A DNA stretch of 10,032 nt from contig PFDC01000130.1 of the NCBI GenBank assembly GCA_002763035.1, positions 1,763-11,794 of the forward strand. The letters run 5' to 3'. Each line of letters opens with the position of its first letter. Position 1 is the first letter of the stretch. Shown piece after piece: positions 5,690 to 10,032 of this stretch. The position numbers and the translations under genes are program-made. The notes beneath the pieces were generated by a model, which worked only from the letters and a program-made list of their open reading frames with translations, ran no database searches and was not told where the DNA came from. Source of the DNA: Candidatus Pacearchaeota archaeon CG10_big_fil_rev_8_21_14_0_10_35_13 (GTDB lineage: Archaea; Nanobdellota; Nanobdellia; Pacearchaeales; GW2011-AR1).

Positions 5690-6181
5690 ATGAAAGAACC
5701 ACATAGTATACTAAAAGCTGAACGATCATTAAAAAAAACCATTAATCTAAAAAAATTAATCGGTAAGAGAGTTCTTTCGAAAGGAGGAACAATAATCGGA
5801 AAAATATTAGAGATAAGGATAAGTCCAATAAATCTTAACCTAGAAGGTATTCTTGTAAGGGGAAGTATTATAAAAAAATCAATGTATATCGGAAGAAGTT
5901 ACTTCTCACGACTATCAGATGAAGCGGTAATTCTGAATATAGAAGTTTTTATCTTAATAAAAAATAAACAAGTAATCGATTCTAAAGGAAGAGTAATAGG
6001 AAGAGTTAAAGAAGTTGTAATGAAAGGAACAAGGAATAATTTTAAGGGTGTATATGTTCGTTCATTATTCAGCAGGAAGTTCTTCATCCCAGAATCAGAA
6101 ATTGAGTATGTAACTAAATCAGTAGTATTAAAAACAAAATATCATGCAACAAAAAAGTATTTCTGGCAAAGCAATAAGTAA
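5690..6181 (+). CDS. Double PRC-barrel protein, copy 1
   Basis: 163 aa with two PRC-barrel repeats. Repeat 1 (about 20-86): LKKLIGKRVLSKGGTIIGKI with the Gly-turn between strands 1 and 2, LNLEGILVRG, YIGRSYFSRLSDEAVILNI. Repeat 2 (about 88-155): NKQVIDSKGRVIGRVKEVVM, FKGVYVRS, FFIPESEIEYVTKSVVLK. Single PRC-barrels occur in photosynthetic reaction centre H subunits and the RNA-processing protein RimM; archaeal stand-alone double barrels are common and may be adaptors, including in archaeal division (CdpB-type proteins), but this one is not clearly of that group. It is strongly basic (many Lys/Arg, especially in the first 30 and last 15 residues), so nucleic-acid or membrane contact is possible. 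Its last 38 nt overlap the next, homologous gene. Confidence 0.8.
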   Translation: MKEPHSILKAERSLKKTINLKKLIGKRVLSKGGTIIGKILEIRISPINLNLEGILVRGSIIKKSMYIGRSYFSRLSDEAVILNIEVFILIKNKQVIDSKGRVIGRVKEVVMKGTRNNFKGVYVRSLFSRKFFIPESEIEYVTKSVVLKTKYHATKKYFWQSNK

Positions 6182-6623
6182 AGCGATAACAACAGAAGAC
6201 ATATTAGGAAAAGATGTCATAGACGCTGAAGGCGCTTTTATTGGGGTTGCAGAAAAAGTATTTATTGACCCAAAAATCCTAGATTTTATTGGGATATCCG
6301 TTGATAAGGGGCTTATCAGAAGCGGACTAACTATTGGGAAAAGTTATATTGATAAGATTGCTGATCATGCTATCTTCCTAAAAATAAGGGTCGTCTATGA
6401 TATAAAAGGAAAGCTAGTCTTTGACAAAGACGGAAAAAAAGTTGGAATCGTCTCTTCAATAGACCTCCGCGGGGGAAAAAACAAGATAAAAAATATTTAT
6501 TTGAAACCTAACTTCCGTTTATTTTTCTTTAGGGAGAAAATAGTAATTCCTGAAGAGTATATAGCAAATATCGGGGAAAATGTTATCCTAAATGTAACGA
6601 TAAGTGATTTGACTAAAAAATAA
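6144..6623 (+). CDS. Double PRC-barrel protein, copy 2
   Basis: 159 aa with the same architecture as its upstream neighbour. Repeat 1 (about 17-84): TEDILGKDVIDAEGAFIGVA, LDFIGISVDKG, TIGKSYIDKIADHAIFLKI. Repeat 2 (about 85-155): YDIKGKLVFDKDGKKVGIV, NIYLKPNF, IVIPEEYIANIGENVILNV. The two genes look like an old tandem duplication: the IGKSYI/IGRSYF and IPEEYI/IPESEI motifs align, but overall identity is low and this copy is less basic. Translation starts at ATG 6144 inside the end of copy 1 (38-nt overlap); no other ATG, GTG or TTG is available before the domain, so the overlap is probably real and translation coupled. The two may form a heteromer; their targets are unknown. Confidence 0.8.
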   Translation: MQQKSISGKAISKAITTEDILGKDVIDAEGAFIGVAEKVFIDPKILDFIGISVDKGLIRSGLTIGKSYIDKIADHAIFLKIRVVYDIKGKLVFDKDGKKVGIVSSIDLRGGKNKIKNIYLKPNFRLFFFREKIVIPEEYIANIGENVILNVTISDLTKK

Positions 6624-6760
6624 ACTTTATCAGAATAATTTCACCTAAACAGAAACTTATTTACTTCTAATCTTAGAAGACACTCAGCCAAGGTAATAAA
6701 ACCCTGACTGTTAAGTAAGGAGTGTGAAATTTACATATCTTTAGTGTGTGAATGAGAGCG

Positions 6761-6848
6761 AGGAATAATTACCTATTCAATTAATGATAAAATACTACCC
6801 CAATAATCATTATAATGGCTTTGATGGACGTTGAGTAATTAGTTTTTT
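6761..6848 (+). ncRNA. Candidate terminated small RNA
   Basis: In a 445-bp gap without a gene (6624-7068), nested complementary segments form one extended hairpin. TAATTAC (6766-6772) pairs with GTAATTA (6835-6841). TCAA (6777-6780) pairs with TTGA (6831-6834) after a 4-nt bulge. TAATGAT (6782-6788) pairs with ATCATTA (6806-6812). The outer stem is followed within one base by TTTTTT (6843-6848), an archaeal termination signal. A weak TATA-like TTTACATAT (6730-6738) lies 26 nt before the inferred 5' end. There is no good ORF. The product may be an ~88-nt sRNA; TGAT/TTGA stretches faintly recall C/D boxes but do not meet the consensus. I see nothing definite in 6624-6729. Confidence 0.35.
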
Positions 6849-6849
6849 C

Positions 6850-6961
6850 TATAGGATGATGATATTTTGATGGAAGCCCCACTTTGCCGTAGGCGGATTG
6901 CGAAGGAATGAGCAACTTTTAAGGTGTGAAGGATGTCACAATAAAGAAGTATCCTCCTATA
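6850..6961 (+). other. Possible second structured element in the intergenic gap
   Basis: TATAGG (6850-6855) can pair with CCTATA (6956-6961), with alternative AGGAT/ATCCT pairing one register in (6853-6857 with 6951-6955). Inside are small hairpins GCC-GTA-GGC (6886-6894), TTGC/GCAA (6898-6901, 6912-6915) and TGTG/CACA (6925-6928, 6937-6940). This segment is richer in G+C than its surroundings and non-coding. TTTGATGGA occurs both here (6867-6875) and in the upstream hairpin (6820-6828). It does not fit tRNA, SRP RNA or RNase P RNA. Confidence 0.25.
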
Positions 6962-6991
6962 CAACAACGTATTCCTTAATACCGCTTATCC

Positions 6992-6999
6992 ATATAAAA
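6992..6999 (+). promoter_or_regulatory. TATA box of the zinc-protein gene
   Basis: ATATAAAA predicts transcription from about 7022 and a ~47-nt leader ending in the SD AAAGGTG (7055-7061), 7 nt before ATG 7069. Confidence 0.5.
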
Positions 7000-7068
7000 G
7001 AAAGTATCTTTATGATAGTCTAGGGATGAAAAAGAAATCTGTGGTGCTAAAAATAAAGGTGTATAAGT

Positions 7069-7413
7069 ATGTTCAATCAAAATTCGTGTGTTGTATGCGG
7101 TCATTCAATAGCAGACCCAATATGCAGTCGTTGTTATACTAATCAAACAATGATACTACTTCATGATTTAAGAATAGACCCAATGATTAAAGAATATATT
7201 AATAATAAATTAAAAAACCACTTTAGTACAGAAACCATTAATGATGCTGAATGTATCTCTTGTAGGAGTGATGTAACCACTGTATGTCACTATTGTTTCT
7301 CAGCAGTTCTACTAAGAATATTACTAGAATTGAACTTTCCTGAAGATTTAGTTAATATTATGGGATGCAAACCAGTATACGAAGAAATTTATTTACAAGA
7401 ACAAAGAAGTTAG
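7069..7413 (+). CDS. Protein with two four-cysteine zinc sites
   Basis: 114 aa. Two equivalent clusters are visible: C7-x2-C10-x8-C19-x2-C22 (CVVCG...ICSRC) and C62-x2-C65-x7-C73-x2-C76 (CISCR...VCHYC), each suited to one structural Zn(II). Each cluster is followed by a helical segment (TMILLHDLRIDPMIKEYINN and FSAVLLRILLELNFPEDLVN), so the protein is a duplicated finger-plus-helix module, presumably for protein or nucleic-acid contact. There are no catalytic residues, signal peptide or membrane helix. The family is not firmly recognised; the CVVCG...DPICSRCY start resembles short zinc-finger hypotheticals seen in DPANN genomes (from memory, not checked). It is a single gene, SD-led, converging on the nitroreductase gene 28 bp away; a GTTC-TAAT-GAAC hairpin (7429-7440) lies between them. 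Confidence 0.8.
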   Translation: MFNQNSCVVCGHSIADPICSRCYTNQTMILLHDLRIDPMIKEYINNKLKNHFSTETINDAECISCRSDVTTVCHYCFSAVLLRILLELNFPEDLVNIMGCKPVYEEIYLQEQRS

Positions 7414-7441
7414 GCTGATATGCAACATGTTCTAATGAACC

Positions 7442-7999
7442 TTAATGTCTTTTATTATTCCACTCATCATAGAAGACTGATTGGTGAAGCGGTTGTTTCT
7501 TCTTAACCTCATGGGCCTTAAGCTTTAATTCATAACCAAGGGGAAGAATAGCTTCTATATCATAATGTTTAGGGATCTTAAGAATTCTACGAACAGTCTT
7601 CTCAGAAAAATGTCCAACCCAACAAGTAGCCATACCAAGATGCTGAACTTTTAATAACATGTTTTGAATAGCGGCGCCAGCCTGCTGACGAGAATAAAGA
7701 ACTCCCCTCTCAGGAAAATTCCTAACCACCTGATCAACATCAGAACAAACAACAATTACCAACTTAGAATCATTAATGAACCCCTGCTGGCAGGCCTTGG
7801 TAAGCTTAGAAATCTTATCAGCATCCTCAACAATAAGAAATTTTAGTACATGAAGATTACCAGCACTAGGAGCCTGATTAGCAGCATCAATCACCTCAAG
7901 AACATCACGAATATTAAGCTTCTTATCAGAGAAATTATGAACCGAATGTCTATCACGAATAAGTCTATCAAAACCACCCCCGTTACCAAAAAGTCCCAT
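7442..7999 (-). CDS. Nitroreductase-family FMN oxidoreductase
   Basis: 185 aa. RDRHSVHNFSDKKL (residues 15-28) is the N-terminal FMN-phosphate-binding R-x-S/T-x-R-like motif, with His replacing the usual second Arg. APSAGNLHVLKFLIV (43-57) is the flavin-contact motif (usually PSxxNxQPW). YSRQQAGAAIQNMLLKVQHLGMATCWVGHF and ILPLGY are the conserved dimer helix and C-terminal FMN region. The family reduces nitro compounds, quinones or enones with NAD(P)H, and some members dehalogenate or dehydrogenate; no substrate can be assigned. It is cytosolic and likely a homodimer. The start at 7999 is supported by a TATA 25 nt upstream (leaderless). A 17-bp palindrome (8044-8060), also found upstream of the genes at 8523 and 8636, lies just upstream of that TATA and suggests shared regulation. 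Confidence 0.88.
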   Translation of the reverse strand: MGLFGNGGGFDRLIRDRHSVHNFSDKKLNIRDVLEVIDAANQAPSAGNLHVLKFLIVEDADKISKLTKACQQGFINDSKLVIVVCSDVDQVVRNFPERGVLYSRQQAGAAIQNMLLKVQHLGMATCWVGHFSEKTVRRILKIPKHYDIEAILPLGYELKLKAHEVKKKQPLHQSVFYDEWNNKRH

Positions 8000-8020
8000 G
8001 AAAAGAATAGAATGAAAGAG

Positions 8021-8029
8021 TATAAAAAA
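8021..8029 (-). promoter_or_regulatory. TATA box of the nitroreductase gene
   Basis: On the minus strand TTTTTTATA is centred about 25 nt before ATG 7999, predicting a leaderless mRNA. Confidence 0.5.
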
Positions 8030-8043
8030 CCTTCTAAGAATTT

Positions 8044-8060
8044 ATGGACTTCAAGTCCAT
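8044..8060. promoter_or_regulatory. 17-bp palindromic operator candidate, site 1
   Basis: ATGGACTTCAAGTCCAT is a perfect palindrome (8-bp arms, one central base). It lies about 15 bp upstream of the nitroreductase TATA, the position of an archaeal activator site. It shares ATGGACT-N5-TCCAT with site 2 at 8586-8602. Confidence 0.55.
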
Positions 8061-8069
8061 TAAAACAAT

Positions 8070-8078
8070 AAAAAAAAA
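8070..8078 (-). terminator. T9 terminator of the secreted-protein gene
   Basis: Nine consecutive T on the minus strand begin 7 nt after the stop codon of the 8086-8523 gene. The tract separates that transcript from the nitroreductase promoter, so the two minus-strand genes are independent units. Confidence 0.6.
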
Positions 8079-8085
8079 TGTTTGT

Positions 8086-8523
8086 TTAGTCAAGAAGACA
8101 GTTACCTTGCCTCATCATACCAAAACCTCTGCCTTCATTCCTACCACTATTGAATTCTGGCCCTTCAATACCATACTGTTCTCTAAGTTCTAATATCTTA
8201 TCCCTAGAAAAATCTCCAGAAGCCTTAAGTTCATTCATAGCATTTCTGAATTCTGTTCTTGACTCATGTTGGTCAACCATAGCATTGAAGTTATCAACAT
8301 TAATCTCTGCCTGCATTAAAGAAACTCTCTCGTCCATTAATGACTTCCAAGAATCATAATCATTATTCTCAACAGCAGTTCTAAAAGAATCCCCTGCTTC
8401 ATTCTGGCTGTTACCTGAGAATTTACTCATAATACCAAAACCATTACTGGCAGAAACTAAACCAATGCCTAATAGTGCAATCACTGAAATAGCAAGAACT
8501 CCTAATACATAATTTTGTTTCAT
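8086..8523 (-). CDS. Secreted or membrane-anchored small helical protein
   Basis: 145 aa. Residues 1-25 are a signal peptide or anchor (KQ, then VLGVLAISVIALLGIGLVSA, with a likely cut after Ala25 in VSA). The mature part is hydrophilic and mainly helical. It contains SFRTAVENNDYDSWKSLMDE, a motif I associate with small secreted proteins of DPANN/CPR organisms, then NFNAMVDQHESRTEFRNAMN and FSRDKILELREQYGIEGP. The C-terminus is Gly/Met-rich with the only Cys (RGFGMMRQGNC); metal binding is possible but unproven. The start is well fixed: AAGGAGG (8535-8529) lies 5 nt before the ATG and a TATA (8580-8573) sits upstream. It is transcribed divergently from the membrane-protein/winged-helix operon, with one palindrome between both promoters. 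No enzymatic motif is seen. Confidence 0.82.
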   Translation of the reverse strand: MKQNYVLGVLAISVIALLGIGLVSASNGFGIMSKFSGNSQNEAGDSFRTAVENNDYDSWKSLMDERVSLMQAEINVDNFNAMVDQHESRTEFRNAMNELKASGDFSRDKILELREQYGIEGPEFNSGRNEGRGFGMMRQGNCLLD

Positions 8524-8572
8524 AAAAACCTCCTTATAATTAATTTATTCATAAGAGATTAAGAAAAAAATC

Positions 8573-8580
8573 CTTTATAA
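8573..8580 (-). promoter_or_regulatory. TATA box of the secreted-protein gene
   Basis: Minus-strand TTATAAAG predicts a ~28-nt leader that includes the strong SD AAGGAGG. Five base pairs separate it from palindrome site 2. Confidence 0.6.
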
Positions 8581-8585
8581 GCAAG

Positions 8586-8602
8586 ATGGACTGATAATCC
8601 AT
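8586..8602. promoter_or_regulatory. 17-bp operator candidate, site 2, between divergent promoters
   Basis: ATGGACTGATAATCCAT shares the ATGGACT-N5-TCCAT frame of site 1 and has 5-bp perfect outer arms. It is centred about 17 bp from each of two divergent TATA boxes (8573-8580 minus, 8607-8614 plus), covering the BRE region of both, so one bound dimer could control both transcripts. Confidence 0.55.
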
Positions 8603-8606
8603 TCAT

Positions 8607-8614
8607 TTTATAAA
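8607..8614 (+). promoter_or_regulatory. TATA box of the membrane-protein/winged-helix operon
   Basis: TTTATAAA is centred near 8610.5, predicting transcription from about 8636-8637. This coincides with the in-frame ATG at 8636 and argues against the earlier in-frame ATG at 8627. Confidence 0.6.
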
Positions 8615-8635
8615 TAAAAATGACTGATGATAAAC

Positions 8636-9343
8636 ATGCCAATAATGACCGGGAGAGCAATGATGGGGAATATCATGGTTAATGGGATGATGAATGAAGG
8701 GCTAAGCTTAGAGATAATCTACTCCTTTGTAATAATACTCGCAAGTCTAATGATTTATTACGGAACTAAAGAACTTTACGAATTAAGTGGGCATAAAGGG
8801 ATAAAATATTTCCGTCAAGCATTCTTATACTTCGCACTAGCATACTTCTTCAGATCATCAATAAAGTTTGCCTTAAGATACTTTAATGTTATGGCAGTAT
8901 TTGACATTGACCCAAGAAGTATTAACTCCATCATCGGACAAACAACACTATTCTTATACATTTATCTAAGCACGATGGCAATATTTTACCTGTTACTAAG
9001 TGTGAAATACAAACAATGGAAAAATGAAAGTGTAATGTTCCTACAAACATTAGCAGTAATAGTTGGGATAATAAGTGTTATTTATAATAATCCCCTATCA
9101 CACTTAGTAATCAACTTAGGGCTGTTAGTAGTAGTGGTTGGGGTGGTGATCTTATCAAAGAGCGGTAAGAAGAATAATTTACAAATAATTTACATATTAT
9201 TATTACTATTCTGGGTGCTTAATGTATTAGACGTTATGATCCCAGGATTCTTTAGAACATTCCAACTAATAATCTACCTAGCATCATCAGGAATCTTTAT
9301 GACAATGTTATATAGAGTGTTGAGAAACACAGGGGGTAAGTAA
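8636..9343 (+). CDS. Seven-helix membrane protein paired with a winged-helix regulator
   Basis: 235 aa from ATG 8636 (leaderless by TATA spacing; ATG 8627 would add three residues). Seven membrane helices at about 24-43, 60-80, 101-122, 132-150, 156-173, 182-198 and 205-226 fill the protein, with short loops and no soluble domain. The first 19 residues carry seven Met (TGRAMMGNIMVNGMMN). The best marked segment is MIYYGTKELYELSGHKGIKY then FRQAFLYFALAYFFR, which I recall as conserved in DPANN hypotheticals, not verified. No transporter signature (ABC, MFS) is seen. Seven helices encoded one base before a winged-helix gene resembles archaeal pairs of a polytopic membrane protein (DUF7521-like) with a DNA-binding partner, and suggests a sensor that controls the regulator. 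That is inference from context; a lipid or quinone sensor is as possible as a metal sensor. Confidence 0.8.
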   Translation: MPIMTGRAMMGNIMVNGMMNEGLSLEIIYSFVIILASLMIYYGTKELYELSGHKGIKYFRQAFLYFALAYFFRSSIKFALRYFNVMAVFDIDPRSINSIIGQTTLFLYIYLSTMAIFYLLLSVKYKQWKNESVMFLQTLAVIVGIISVIYNNPLSHLVINLGLLVVVVGVVILSKSGKKNNLQIIYILLLLFWVLNVLDVMIPGFFRTFQLIIYLASSGIFMTMLYRVLRNTGGK

Positions 9344-9344
9344 G

Positions 9345-9611
9345 ATGGCAAAGAGAGGAAAGCTAGAGATCATCAAAGACCTACTAATAATTGTTAATGA
9401 TAGTCATGGCAGGATAAAAACAACCCCCTTACTAAGACAAACAAACCTCTCAACAACAAGATTTAAAGAATACTATCAAGAACTAATAAATAAAGGATTA
9501 ATAAAAGAAAAAAATAATGATGGCAAAGTCGTAATGATAACTGATAAAGGAATAAAATTCTTAGAAAAATATAGCACAATAGTGAACTTCATAAAAGAAT
9601 TTGATCTGTGA
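9345..9611 (+). CDS. Winged-helix DNA-binding protein (HTH_45-like)
   Basis: 88 aa, one winged helix. KLEIIKDLLIIVND is helix 1, KTTPLLRQTNLSTTRFKEYY carries helices 2 and 3 (recognition), QELINKGLIKEK leads to the wing (NNDGKVVMITDKGIKFLEKY), and a last helix (TIVNFIKEF) probably dimerises. The T-x-x-L-x-x-x-x-NLS-x-x-x-x-x-Y and ITDKGxxFLEKY signatures are those of archaeal HTH_45 (ArnR-like) regulators, normally 85-100 aa. There is no sensor domain, so the signal must come from elsewhere, most simply the seven-helix partner one base upstream (TAAGATG, translational coupling). The palindrome in the promoter of its own operon (8586-8602) is a natural autoregulatory site, repeated upstream of the nitroreductase gene; this is inferred. 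Confidence 0.88.
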   Translation: MAKRGKLEIIKDLLIIVNDSHGRIKTTPLLRQTNLSTTRFKEYYQELINKGLIKEKNNDGKVVMITDKGIKFLEKYSTIVNFIKEFDL

Positions 9612-9637
9612 TGGTTATTGTTTAGTGGTAAGAAGAG

Positions 9638-9645
9638 ATTATAAA
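9638..9645 (+). promoter_or_regulatory. TATA box of the 9670 gene
   Basis: ATTATAAA is centred 28 nt before ATG 9670 (leaderless). A second element with a BRE-like lead (AAAAGCTTATTATA, 9651-9664) is too close to serve this ATG. Confidence 0.45.
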
Positions 9646-9669
9646 CCCTAAAAAGCTTATTATATTTTG

Positions 9670-9909
9670 ATGGGAAAACATCAAAAAATAGAATTCTTGA
9701 CAACCGAAGAAATAGAACGTTTAGAAAGAGAAGGAAAAATTGAAATATTAGGGTGGGAGATGTATGAACTGGGAATCAGAAGGGTTTCTAAAGCCCCAAA
9801 AAGATTTAATGGAACAGCAAGATACGCCACTGAGATGGAAAGAACTGAAGAGTTTAACCACGGAGGTTATGGGAAAGTGTCAAGAATAGGATTCTATAAG
9901 AAGAGATAA
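9670..9909 (+). CDS. Small hydrophilic hypothetical protein
   Basis: 79 aa, family not recognised. ATG 9670 is preferred to the TTG one codon earlier. The N-terminal third is helical and charged (IEFLTTEEIERLEREGKIE), followed by a short hydrophobic strand/helix (ILGWEMYELGIRRV) and a basic, aromatic-rich C-terminal half (KAPKRFNGTARYATEMERTE, GGYGKVSRIGFYKKR). There are no cysteines, signal peptide or membrane segment. Basic/aromatic composition would suit RNA or DNA contact, but that is only a guess. It has its own promoter and is followed by a hairpin (9915-9938). Confidence 0.7.
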   Translation: MGKHQKIEFLTTEEIERLEREGKIEILGWEMYELGIRRVSKAPKRFNGTARYATEMERTEEFNHGGYGKVSRIGFYKKR

Positions 9910-9914
9910 TTATA

Positions 9915-9938
9915 AGAATAACAAGCGAGGGTTATTCT
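9915..9938 (+). terminator. Perfect 8-bp hairpin after the 9670 gene
   Basis: AGAATAAC (9915-9922) and GTTATTCT (9931-9938) pair perfectly around an 8-nt loop, 5 nt after the stop. No U-tract follows, so it may protect or process the 3' end rather than terminate by the usual archaeal route. Confidence 0.4.
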
Positions 9939-10001
9939 AGTCATAACTATTCACCAGTATCTCCGCACGGGTGTTAAAACTATTAAGTTATTCCAAAAAG
10001 C

Positions 10002-10032
10002 TTAAATATTAGATATATATTAAATATATATG
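10002..10032 (+). promoter_or_regulatory. Promoter and ATG of a gene cut by the window edge
   Basis: A BRE-like AAAAAG then TTAAATAT (10002-10009) predicts transcription at about 10032, and the last three bases are ATG (10030-10032). This would be the leaderless start of the next gene, whose product is not visible. Confidence 0.45.

Noticed and set aside
6782..6834. Box C/D sRNA at 6782-6834
   Set aside because: TGATAA and TTGA deviate from the C (RUGAUGA) and D (CUGA) boxes, and no paired D' box is present.
6850..6961. tRNA, SRP RNA or RNase P RNA in the intergenic gap
   Set aside because: No T-loop GTTCRA motif, no SRP domain IV motif and no RNase P core motifs were found on either strand.
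7850..8071. 73-aa plus-strand frame opposite the nitroreductase gene
   Set aside because: It overlaps well-supported nitroreductase motifs on the other strand, and its Ser/Lys/Ile-rich sequence is a shadow.
8620..8682. 20-codon frame starting at ATG 8620
   Set aside because: It starts upstream of the predicted transcription start, has no SD and overlaps the membrane-protein gene.
1..10032. CRISPR array, insertion sequence or phage module
   Set aside because: No spaced repeat series, transposase, terminal inverted repeats, integrase or phage structural gene was seen.

Overview
The window reads as archaeal chromosome. Nearly every gene has an A/T-rich TATA element about 26 nt before its start codon (leaderless transcript) or before a short leader with a Shine-Dalgarno (SD) site. 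The gene content is archaeal: an archaeal-type FtsZ, a TrmB-family regulator, a HTH_45-type winged helix and PRC-barrel proteins. Low G+C, AGA/ATA codon preference, very small genes, recurring 'MNKKG' N-termini and many lineage-type hypotheticals suggest a DPANN archaeon, perhaps of the Woesearchaeota/Pacearchaeota kind. The lineage is an inference from style, not from a marker phylogeny.

Layout. 1-1446: monocistronic ftsZ with a TATA box, SD site, an upstream direct repeat and a T-rich terminator. 1447-2202: leaderless TrmB-like regulator. 2309-2900: two-gene unit, a tail-anchored hendecad-repeat protein and a small basic protein. 3005-3379: SnoaL-like protein, convergent with a small two-helix membrane protein on the minus strand. 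3622-3662: a bidirectional promoter framed by a 9-bp inverted repeat. 3681-4964: compact run of five small genes (DUF1328-like, a 39-aa very basic peptide, a PLDc_N-like membrane protein, a 32-aa single-helix peptide, a 166-aa hypothetical). 5046-6623: VTT/DedA-type membrane protein followed by two overlapping, paralogous double PRC-barrel proteins. 6624-7068: 445 bp without a gene, holding a candidate terminated small RNA and a second possible structured element. 7069-7413: protein with two four-cysteine zinc sites. 7442-8523 (minus): nitroreductase-like protein and a secreted helical protein. 8636-9611: seven-helix membrane protein plus winged-helix regulator. 9670-9909: small hypothetical. 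The promoter and ATG of another gene lie at the very end.

Most interesting is the 7442-9611 block. The same 17-bp palindromic pattern (ATGGACT-N5-TCCAT) occurs upstream of the nitroreductase promoter and exactly between the divergent promoters of the secreted protein and the membrane-protein/winged-helix operon. This suggests a small regulon in which a seven-helix membrane protein and its co-transcribed winged-helix partner may sense an envelope or redox condition and control a secreted protein and an oxidoreductase. The sites are seen in the sequence; the regulatory role is inference.
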